Shown in pieces: positions 23,585-32,135 of a DNA stretch of 64,000 nt. How positions within the stretch are numbered: position 1 is the stretch's first letter; each line of letters begins with the position of its first letter. The notes under the pieces were generated by a model, which saw only the letters and a program-made list of their open reading frames with translations, was not told the origin of the DNA and made no database searches. The position numbers and the translations under genes were made by a program. Origin of the DNA: Hemileia vastatrix (taxonomy: Eukaryota > Basidiomycota > Pucciniomycetes > Pucciniales > Zaghouaniaceae); NCBI GenBank assembly GCA_030280995.1, contig JASXTE010000004.1, positions 14,414,501 through 14,478,500 of the forward strand. Direction: 5' to 3'.

Positions 23585-24215
23585 ATGTCCAACCCTAATC
23601 TTCCTGGCAGGACAGCTTGCGACTTATGCCATGTGAAAAAAGTCAAATGTAACCGGCCAATAGTTCCTTCTAAAACAAACGTATATTTAGGACCAGCAGC
23701 TCTCCCTGATCCCTCAACTTCTAAAAAACGATCAAAAATTCCTGTCTTCTTAAAACAAATAAGATCAAAAACAGCTTCAAAAGTTCAATCTTCATCAGCG
23801 GATCCCGGCCTAATTTTGCCTTCACAAGATCCTAATCCTATAACGCCAGTGCCCCCAACTAACTTTGCTGAGACTATGTTTCCTGGCTCTAAATGTAAGA
23901 CCCTATTATCTTACTAAAAAAAAAACTTTTAATCAAAGTTGAATAAACCTATAACTTAATAACATATTTGAAATTCTAGCTGTCGAAATAACCTACACTG
24001 ATGACATTGGCAGAGTGAAGATGGACTATATCAATCATTATCCAAATTTTCATTGCTATCTTTTTCTTGACTTTACTAATGAGTTGAAACGAAAAATGCT
24101 GGCCTATTTTCAAGAAACTCCAGCTAATAAACATGAAGACCTCATGAAAAGAAGAATTTTAATTCAAAGCTTTGATAATGATGTTGAACAATTTCAAAGA
24201 AATTATCTTTTCTAA
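23585..24215 (+). CDS. Antisense zinc-cluster-like gene 1 inside Ty3 element 4
   Basis: Two exons, 23585-23894 and 23980-24215, join through a canonical intron (GTAAGA donor at 23895, TTCTAG acceptor at 23979, CTTAATAAC branch-like site) to give an open frame of about 181 residues. It lies on the strand opposite gag-pol. Residues 12-22 read CDLCHVKKVKC, a C-x2-C-x6-C motif with basic residues like the first half of a fungal Zn(II)2Cys6 cluster; the second half is missing. A Ser/Pro/Lys-rich linker follows, and the second exon has a helical block (NELKRKMLAYFQETP). It shares this plan with the gene at 25365. The start is the first ATG before the cysteines. DNA binding is inference only; it could be a regulator of the element or a captured gene. 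Confidence 0.65.
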
Positions 24216-25364
24216 CAGTATAACTTGATAAAATTTTGTTTTTGCTTGGTCTTCTTTAACTTTCAACATAAATGTTGTTTTCTTTTTTTCTCTGGCTTGA
24301 TATGACCTAAAATAAAATAATATAACTCTTGTGATGATTCCACTACTGAGAGCAAGGTTTGAATCCCTTCAGACTCCCATATACCAGTCTTCCTTCTTGT
24401 CACAGCATTTGAGAGAGTGGATCTTCCTATGAGCCGAATTCTCCTGATTCCAACCTCATAGGGCCCCCCACTGAGCCAAATTCTATGATTCCAATCTCGC
24501 CATAAGGTCCTCCAAGCTTCACACCAAAAATGGCCTAACACTGAGGCACTAAAAAATCATTCCCTAAAATCCAACTACCATCCTAACTTCTGATTCCTTC
24601 ATCACAATTTTCAAACTTTGCTATACAGCAAACCCATAAAATACTTTTGCCAGACTTCCAATAATAATATTAACTTTAGACCATGTTAAAGCGCCACAAA
24701 TTTCACCTAATTACCCATTATGCTTTCCTTAGCATCATCACCACCTAAAATTTCAAACTTCTAAAGCATATCAGCACCCAATTCCAGAAATAATTGAATA
24801 ACCAGTTTAGAGTCTTAGTGGACAGTGATAAATTAAAAGATTGAATTGAGTTATCCAAACAAGATTGACATTCCAGTTTAAAGTCTTGGTGGACCAAACA
24901 TATAATCGATTGCCAGTTTATGGTCTTGGTGGACCAAAGATCGTTTAGGTGCATAAATAACTTGATAAATTCATAAATAAGGCCTAGGCTTGACCAAAGA
25001 TTGAATAAATTTGATAATCCAGTTTAATGTCATAGTGGACCAAACATTTGATCGACAAGTAATCCAGTAAAAGGCCATAGTGGACCAATGAATGTTGAAT
25101 TATCCTGCAGATATTAATTTTCCAGTTTAAAGTCATAGTGGACTAAACAATGAATGAACTACCAGTTTAAAGTCATGGTGGACCAAACATTTGATCAATA
25201 AGAAATCCAGTTTAAGGTCATGGTGGACCCAACAGCTTGATAACAGTCCAGTTTCAGGTCTTGGTGGACCTAAAAACTTCTCTACCCTTGAACCCAGATT
25301 TTGCCACCAGCTTTCTTTATCCTAGTTTCAAGTTTTCTTCTTCAAAAAAATATCTCCTAACAAG
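24216..25364. other. Region between the antisense genes
   Basis: Apart from the hairpin-motif array at 24802-25270, no coding or structural feature is supported. A 92-codon minus ORF (24541-24263) has no recognisable domain. Bases 25340-25364 just before the ATG of gene 2 are pyrimidine-rich then A-rich, like a fungal start context. Confidence 0.4.
24802..25270 (+). repeat. Array of about ten 23-bp hairpin motifs
   Basis: Units start at 24802, 24873, 24913, (degenerate 24979), 25019, 25064, 25122, 25162, 25207 and 25248, mostly 40-45 bp apart with unlike spacers. Each reads CCAGTTTA, two variable bases, GTC, a loop such as TTGGTG or ATAGTG, then GAC. The base outside each GTC/GAC stem often covaries: G with C at 24913, 25207 and 25248, A with T at 25122. 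Further copies lie at 27098 and inside pol (27508, 29164, 29221, 31222, 31327, 31372), where the stem is CCTC/GAGG. It is not CRISPR: the host is a eukaryote and the units diverge. Confidence 0.8.
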
Positions 25365-26357
25365 ATGAAACCTTCTGACTTCATTGCTTCAGCTGATCAA
25401 TCTTGCAAATATTGTGCTTTCACCCATAGGGAATGTATCTTCACTTTCAACTGGCAAAAGCACACTTATAACAGGGCCTGTTTATCCTGTTATGAGAAGA
25501 AAAGAAAATGTTCTGGCTTGAATTGTGGTTCTTTCCCCATTACTGCTACTAGCTTTGCCTCCTTCTGCAAACCTCCTCCTTCTTCTTCACCTTCTACTCC
25601 ACCCCCTATTCCATCAACCTCTAAAGATCCCATCCCTTTTTCTCCATCAGCCTATTTAAATCTTTCTTCATCACCTAATCCACTGGGTCCTTCTCTCCAA
25701 TCTAGACTTGCTGCTACTCCCCCAAGAACTCTTACTGCTCCCAGGGCCATGCTTCAACCTTCTAACAATTCTTCTCCTACTTCCAACATCTTGAAGCACA
25801 AAAGGTCCTATAATAGCCAGCAATCTTCATCGTCTCTTGTTTCATCCAAAAAGCCCAGAACATCTACTTCAAACACCAAATCCAACACCAGTCCTCCTCA
25901 TCTATCAAAATAAAAAATCCCACTCCATTACCAAGTAAGCCGTTTATCTATGATCTTGATAGTTTTGACACAGGTTAGTAGTCTCTTTTTATTTTCTTAA
26001 TCTTCAGGTTTTAATTTTGCTGATATTTTAATTTGATAAGCGTCCACCGGTTCTCCAATTCCATATTCAGCTTATGAGCTACCAGAACCTAATCCAAGCT
26101 TCCCTAGAGTTCCAATTCACCTAGTGTCTGAAAAGCTCTTTGCTAATTTTAATAACCTTATCGCTTATTTCCAACAATACCCGCCCTCTGATAGATCAGA
26201 ATCTTGGATGAGAGAGCAACTGTTAAGAGACCTTTTTAAAATAGCCAACTGGCTTCAACACTATTGTGACCATGAAATAAGATTTGAATCCCAGGAAATC
26301 GATCAAGGTCCTTCTAAATTTTCTAATTTTGATTCTTCAAAATATAACAACCCTTGA
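25365..26357 (+). pseudogene. Antisense zinc-cluster-like gene 2 inside Ty3 element 4
   Basis: The first ORF (25365-25913, 182 codons) has six cysteines near the start, at residues 14, 17, 24, 39, 42 and 49: two C-x2-C-x6-C units spaced by 14 residues. The second reads CLSCYEKKRKC, close to the fungal Zn(II)2Cys6 pattern. A long Ser/Pro/Thr-rich linker and a basic KHKRSYNSQQ...SSKKPRTS stretch follow. The frame then fails in an A-rich run near 25905; one base shift restores NPTPLPSKPFIYDLDSF. A 67-bp intron (25974-26040) leads to YELPEPNPSFPRVP and EKLFANFNNLIAYFQQYPPS, which resembles the second exon of gene 1, ending at 26357. The two are likely paralogues. Function unknown; a DNA-binding role is inferred from the cysteines. 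Confidence 0.6.
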
Positions 26358-26439
26358 TGGTGTTCTTCCTGGTACGTAGCTTTCTTGAATAATGTTTGAA
26401 AAATAATAATATAAACACCTAAACTAACTAAAACTAAAA

Positions 26440-26640
26440 TACCTTTTATTTATTTTTTTTATATTTTTAGTTATTTTATTATTTATTTTATTTATTTATT
26501 TATTTTTTCTTTTATTTTTATTTTTATTTTAAATTGTTTAATTTTTATTTTTTATTTTTTTTATTTTTTATTTTTATTTTTATTTTTAATTTTTTAATTT
26601 TTTATTTTTAATTTTTAATTTTATTTTTTATAAAATAAAA
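26440..26640 (+). repeat. TTTTA-type low-complexity tract
   Basis: About 200 bp of nearly pure T and A with TTTTATTTTTA steps. It lies downstream of antisense gene 2, in the 3' region of element 4. Confidence 0.9.
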
Positions 26641-27505
26641 GATTTTTAAAAAAAATAGTTTTGAAATAAAAGTTAAAATTTAATAATTTTTGTTTTAAAA
26701 GAAGATAAACGAATGTGAAAAAAAAGATAAAAAAAGTAATAAATAAAATTTTAAAATAAAATTTTAAAATATGCACCCGGCCATTTGATGAGCCATACCC
26801 TCGACATCATACCCACATCCAAGTGAAACTTGATGTGGTTACACAATTTTGAGAAATTGAAAAGAAAAGAAAATAAATGAAAGTTTTTAGAAGATTATTT
26901 TTATAATGATGATCACTGGATGGGCTCCCTCCAATTTATAAAAATGATTAGAGACCACCAGTGACCATCACCTTTACAATAATTCATAATTTACATTAAA
27001 GAAAAGAAATCACAATCTAACATAAAAAAATAAAAAATAAAAATAAAATAAAAAGAATCTTGAATCCGGCGTTGAGAACGGTGTCTCTTGATTCGTTCCA
27101 GTTTATAGTCTTAGTGGACTTCCTAAAATTAAAAGACAAAGCCAGGATTCAACTAGAAACCGGGAAAATTTTGGAAACGAACATTATGGTGTAATTTTGT
27201 ATAGAGCAGCCAGCCCATCAATTACCCCCACACTTGCCAATATTAAATTAAGAAGGTTCCCCTGCGAACACTTCTTCCAATAAATTTTAAAAATTTTCCA
27301 ACACTATCTTCACCCATATTTTAAGAATTTTAAATTTTTAAAAATTTCAAAGAAGGTCTTCTTGGATTTCGTTAAGTTTCATCATATTTTCGTCGCCCAT
27401 ATACAGTGTAACAATAGTAAAGTATTTTTGATAAAAAAAAGATAGTATATCCTTGTTGCGGAGGTCGATAAGATTTTTTTTTTTTTTTTTTTTTTAAAAA
27501 AAACA
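26641..27505. other. 3' untranslated region of pol, element 4
   Basis: No gene is seen. It holds one copy of the hairpin motif at 27098-27120 (stem AGTC/GACT), a degenerate copy at about 27446-27464, and a run of T at 27476-27495 next to the pol stop. Confidence 0.5.
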
Positions 27506-30397
27506 TCATAGTTTATCCTCATTGCGGAGGAAGACTTCGGCACTCCTGGTGCCTCTAGGATAGAACCGTTTCACTTGATTGGCTGCTACCCTCTTCTTCA
27601 ATACTACTCCATCCAACTCTTCTAGCACATATGAACTGCCGGAAACTTGCTCCTTGATTTTATACGGTCCATTCCACCTATCTGCAAACATCTTTCCCCA
27701 TTGACTCTCTAGACTTCTATTATACACCAGGACCATATCACCTGGGTTAAAAGTTTTCCTTAATCGATGTGCCAACCGCTCATCCCAATATCTGACTGAT
27801 AGATTTCGGATCTTCATCATCCGCCAATATGCCTTTTCTAAATATTCTTCTTTCTTTTCTAGCTGCATCATTCTTGCACACAATAATTCTTCAGTAGTTT
27901 TTACCGTGTCCCAGTCAACTCCAAGATATGATTCAGCTTCTAAATCAACCGGTAAAACTGCTTTCTGTCCAAAAACAAGTTCATAAGGTGAAAATCCGGT
28001 CGTCCTTTTGGCAGTGATTCGATCAGCAAATAAAAATAAAGGTAAATAGTGTCTCCACTTTTCGGCACTTGTCCCACACATTTTAACTAAAGCATCCTTA
28101 ATAACTTGATGCCCTCTTTCAACCATGCCTTCAGCTTCAGGATAATATGGGGTTGCTACCCTAAACTTTGATCCAACTTTCAATACGGCCTCTTTAAACT
28201 CTGTCCCGAATTCAGGACCTCCATCTACCGTTACCAACTTCATCACCCCATACCTATATACCCAATTATTCAAAAAAAATTCTGCCACATTTTTGGCAGT
28301 TAAATTAATCAGAGGCGCTGCCTCTACCCAACCAGATAAATCATCTCTGGCCACAATTAAATATTTATACCGTCCCTCTTTTATATGAACGGCATCTAAA
28401 CTAGCTCTCCCAAAGAGCGTATATTCACCGGTCGCTCGTCCAGGTTCTTTTGGCCTTAAATAACTTTGTCTTTGACATTCTTCGCATGACTGAACCCACT
28501 GTTTAACAGCCATCTTCATTCCAGGCCACCAAAATCGATCAGAAATTCTTCTATACGTTTCTCCAAGGCCTCTATGCCCGAGATCTTCATGCAGTGATTT
28601 CAAAACTAATTCTTGCCCCTTCTGTTGAGTTATAACTACATGAGGATTTGGATACCTTCTCCTCATTAAACGTTGACCAGATAGGTAAAACCTAGATGAC
28701 TTCCTCTTGATAGCCACCCATTCATCATCTTCACACTCTTCTGGCCTCTCTAAAGTCAACAAATATTTGACTAACAAAAAATAAAAACCAGTCTGACCCC
28801 AGACTTCATATTGAAAATCGATTAATATAACATCAATAGGGACTTCTCTATCACCAATATCACCTGCACATGAATGAGCCAATAATCTTTGACCCCTAAA
28901 TAAATCTTTAATTGAGCTATGTCGATGTTTTTCTTCTGAACCTTTGGATCCTTTGTAAACCGTATTTGAAAATACCTCTTTTTCTTTATCCACCTTTTTA
29001 TTTAAATTCTCTGATTCTCCAACATATACACCATTCCTTAACTTACTACTATCCCACACTACCAATCCATCTTCCTCTACATACACCACATCTTCTTCTA
29101 CCTCCATTCTACCAAATTTATCTACACCTTTTCCAACACCTTCATTAACATAAAAACTATTTTCCAGTTTATCCTCTTGGTGGAGGTCATCATCACCATA
29201 ATCTAAACACAATAGTCCTGCCAGTTTAACCTCATGGGGGAGGTATGGAAAGTCTTCAGCTCTTTTAGTGCTGGCTTTGATAATAGGTATATCTTCATCG
29301 AACTCTTCTGAGTCTGAATCTTCTTCAGTGGGTGGTCTCCTTGATAAACCATCTGGCATAGTAAAAGTCTTGCCAGGCTTATGAACTAAATCAAACGAAA
29401 AATGTTGAATAAAAGCTACCCATCTCGTCATGGGTGCATTTGGTAAACTTGGGGAATTAATCATCTGGATTAACGATTTCGCATCCACTTGCAACTCAAA
29501 ATGTTGCCCCAACAAAATATGCTGAAGTTTCTTCAGTATTTTTGCCACACCACATAATTCCAGTTTTGGTTGAGAATATCTTGATTCAACCTCAGTAAAT
29601 ACTACAGATTCATACCTAACTGGCCTGATGTAACCAGCTTTATCCATCTGAGACAAAACCGCCCCAGCTGCAACCTGACTTGAATCAACTGCTAAATAAA
29701 TTCTACCAGCATCTTTTCCATAATCTAACTTGTGCAGGACTAAATCCTTCCCTACAACCTCCTTCAACCTCCCAAAAGCCTTCTCACACTCTTCATCCCA
29801 CTCCCAGTCTGCATCCTTTCTCGTTAACCGTCTCAATGGAGCTGCCAATGAAGAAAAGTCCTTGATAAACATTCTAACATATACGCAAACGCCTAAAAAC
29901 CCTCTAACTTCAGTCGTATTTTTGGGTCTTGGCCAGGACTGAATTTTGTTAACTTTCTTCTTAGACATAATCCTACCCTCTCTACATACCACATGGCCTA
30001 ATATTTCTAAGGCTGGCACACAACAGGAAAATTTTGAACCTGAAATAGTTAAACCAGCCTCTTCAATTTGAAACAAGATTCTTTCTAATGTAATTGCAAA
30101 CTTCCAAATGAACTTGCATATCCCTGGATTCTCTTCCAACAGCTGGTTATCATAGTCGGTTGTTGGTCCCTTAATTCCTCCATCATCTATAAAGATCTTA
30201 GCATATTGTGGAATTTCGTCTTGAAGGATCCAAGCCATCTGAGCTTGATAAACTGCAACCAAATTTGTTGCTCCTTGAGGTAATCTTGTTAAGTGTAAAC
30301 GTCCTAGTGGCGTATCAAATGTAGTGAGAGGCCTTGAGTCCGGATGTAACTCTCTCTCATCATATCCACCCATAATATCTCCCAAACCATAACACAC
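27506..30397 (-). CDS. pol: Pol: reverse transcriptase, RNase H and integrase of element 4 (open 963-codon part)
   Basis: The open frame starts inside RT. The catalytic motif KIFIDDGG is intact at residues 67-74. Next come the connection (RGFLGVCVYVRMFIKDFSSL), RNase H with LAVDSSQVAAGAVLSQ (about residue 237) and the tether HKPGKTFTMPDGLSRRP. The integrase has its zinc head (HEDLGHRG...WVQSCEECQRQ, about 599-640), then the catalytic D (LDAVHIKEG), D (TVDGGPEF) and E (EAEGMVERGH), all present. A GPY/F-type block WNGPYKIKEQ is near 907. No chromodomain is seen. The short peptide LxxE(D/V)KL recurs near residue 390, near 410 and at the very C terminus (LRNEDKL), encoded by the hairpin motif. 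The true start lies upstream, past a stop at 30468-30470, so this copy cannot make full Pol unless the stop is read through. Confidence 0.88.
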   Translation of the reverse strand: MCYGLGDIMGGYDERELHPDSRPLTTFDTPLGRLHLTRLPQGATNLVAVYQAQMAWILQDEIPQYAKIFIDDGGIKGPTTDYDNQLLEENPGICKFIWKFAITLERILFQIEEAGLTISGSKFSCCVPALEILGHVVCREGRIMSKKKVNKIQSWPRPKNTTEVRGFLGVCVYVRMFIKDFSSLAAPLRRLTRKDADWEWDEECEKAFGRLKEVVGKDLVLHKLDYGKDAGRIYLAVDSSQVAAGAVLSQMDKAGYIRPVRYESVVFTEVESRYSQPKLELCGVAKILKKLQHILLGQHFELQVDAKSLIQMINSPSLPNAPMTRWVAFIQHFSFDLVHKPGKTFTMPDGLSRRPPTEEDSDSEEFDEDIPIIKASTKRAEDFPYLPHEVKLAGLLCLDYGDDDLHQEDKLENSFYVNEGVGKGVDKFGRMEVEEDVVYVEEDGLVVWDSSKLRNGVYVGESENLNKKVDKEKEVFSNTVYKGSKGSEEKHRHSSIKDLFRGQRLLAHSCAGDIGDREVPIDVILIDFQYEVWGQTGFYFLLVKYLLTLERPEECEDDEWVAIKRKSSRFYLSGQRLMRRRYPNPHVVITQQKGQELVLKSLHEDLGHRGLGETYRRISDRFWWPGMKMAVKQWVQSCEECQRQSYLRPKEPGRATGEYTLFGRASLDAVHIKEGRYKYLIVARDDLSGWVEAAPLINLTAKNVAEFFLNNWVYRYGVMKLVTVDGGPEFGTEFKEAVLKVGSKFRVATPYYPEAEGMVERGHQVIKDALVKMCGTSAEKWRHYLPLFLFADRITAKRTTGFSPYELVFGQKAVLPVDLEAESYLGVDWDTVKTTEELLCARMMQLEKKEEYLEKAYWRMMKIRNLSVRYWDERLAHRLRKTFNPGDMVLVYNRSLESQWGKMFADRWNGPYKIKEQVSGSSYVLEELDGVVLKKRVAANQVKRFYPRGTRSAEVFLRNEDKL

Positions 30398-31688
30398 TCT
30401 CCCTGCAAATGCTTCAACAAACTCCTCAGCACTAGGAGGTATCCCAGCATCTTTTATTGTAACCCTATTTTATTCCCTAAGATCATGAACAACTCTAAGC
30501 TTGCCATTTGGTTTCTTGATACAAAATACCGGACTAGAATAAATTGACGTTGATTGCTCATACAGTCCAGTGCGTATCCGTTCTCTGACAACTTCAATAT
30601 AGGCTTCTTTTAATGCAGCTGGAATAGGAATCGGTTTCTGCTGCCACGGTTCATGAAATACCACAGGAATCTTGTAAGGCTCCCCATAGGAATGCTTCAA
30701 CACACCCCTCTCCTCTTCTACAAAAGCAATGGCCTTCTCTCACTTGACCATCACATCCAACAACAACTTCTTCTCTTCTCCAGACAACCAACCATCAGGT
30801 CCAAAATTAACAACACCCAGTCTCTCAAAAGTGATTCTTGACGTCTCAAAAAATTCAGGCGGATTCTTTACCAAGGGACTTTTATAATGATCTCTTGATA
30901 ACCTTGGTCTTCTCAAGGGTGGATTTAATTCGGCAGGTAGCGGTTCATTAATAGGTCGAACTTTATTTGCTACTTTCTTATATTTGGCTGCATCCACATC
31001 TAAATAAACTTGAGGTAAAACATTTACTTTTGATTCGCCATTAAAAATTTCATCAAATAAATCTTCTTCATTGCCAGAATCGGAATAAGAAAAATTAGAA
31101 AAATATTTTATTTCATTTTTAAATTTTACCCTTTTCTCCTTTCCCTCGTCTAATTTATAAACAGATTTTCCAACACCTTTGCTTCCCTTATCCAACAGTA
31201 AATCACCCCTAAAGAAAGTTGGCAGTTTAACCTCTTGCTGGAGAACCGGAATTGAATTATCACAAAAATTATTTTTTTGAGTTTTAATTATACTGAGATT
31301 TTTTATTGGATTTTGATGTGATTTTTGCAGTTTACCCTCTTGCTGGAGGTGCAAAATAGAAGGAGATACTTGCAGTTTAACCTCTTGCTGGAGGTCCAAA
31401 AAGATACCCTTCCAATTTTTATCCAACCTAATTTGGCCCATTTTGCCTTTTTCACCATTTTTAAATTTAATAGAAAAAAGGGTAAATCCAATAAACATAT
31501 AGAAAAGTCCAAAACGTATTTGCACTCCAAAGTAATATTAACAGAAAATAATTGAGAATCCACTTGAATTATCTCCAAGTGAGCTGACCTATTGCAATCC
31601 GGGATCTCATCCTGAGGAGAGATTACAACACTAGAGTGATCAGCCCCAGCTACCCCAAAAAATGAGGGCATTCATCCCTTTCCAACAA
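30398..31688 (-). pseudogene. Pol N-terminal spacer and RT entry of element 4
   Basis: This is the part between protease and the long pol frame. RT entry is clear: PIPIPAALKEAYIEVVRERI, SSPVFCIKKPNGKLRVVHDLRE, then a stop (TAA where leucine is expected) before NRVTIKDAG. A TGA after LLLDVMVK, just ahead of EKAIAFVEEERGVLKHSYGEP, also looks like a changed tryptophan. Upstream the frame holds three hairpin-motif copies (31222, 31327, 31372) encoding LQQEVKL-like peptides, and shifts once more near 31520. A block PQDEIPDCN follows the protease. Function: spacer of unknown role. Confidence 0.75.
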
Positions 31689-32135
31689 TCATAATTCACC
31701 AGAAGCCGTCCGTTTTATATGCCGCTTCTTGGTGCAAACACAACACTGGCACAGAGTAGTAATCCCTGGCCGTGTTTTCCAACCTTCATCTCCAGGAGGC
31801 GCTAACCACATATGTAACCTCCGCATATCTTCACCAGTGATCTCCAAACTAATCCCCATGCCAGCTTGATACCCTATCCTGGCCTCAAAATCCATCAAAA
31901 ATGGACCACCAAGAACAGTTTTGACTTCTCCTCTGGCCACATAAAAGTGAACCTTACCAACAGATCCACCAATGCCTAACCTGACATGCTCAGCTGTGCC
32001 CATCAGCTCTGTTGCATGCCCTCCAATACCTCTGAGGTTTCCACCAGTCCCACTTTTAATTGGAAAGCCTATACTCGTCGCTTGCTCCAATGAAATTAAA
32101 TTAATTTGAGACCCTGAATTGACCAGGCCTTTACT
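31689..32135 (-). pseudogene. Aspartic protease of element 4, active-site changed
   Basis: In a frame offset from gag by one base the minus strand reads LVNSGSQINLISLEQATSIGF, then LRGIGGHATELMGTAEHVRL, then VLGGPFLMDFEARIGY. These are the three landmarks of a retropepsin. The catalytic triad DSG is NSG here. The gag frame reaches the same site as VKAWSIQG; one missing C just before it would explain the frame change. A simple deletion seems more likely than programmed shifting, because the active-site aspartate is also lost. The domain ends at a stop at 31689. Confidence 0.75.

Noticed and set aside
24802..25270. CRISPR-like look of regularly spaced repeats with unlike spacers
   Set aside because: The sequence is eukaryotic (spliced genes, LTR retroelements), the repeats diverge, the spacers vary in length, and the motif also occurs inside pol. 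No cas gene is present.
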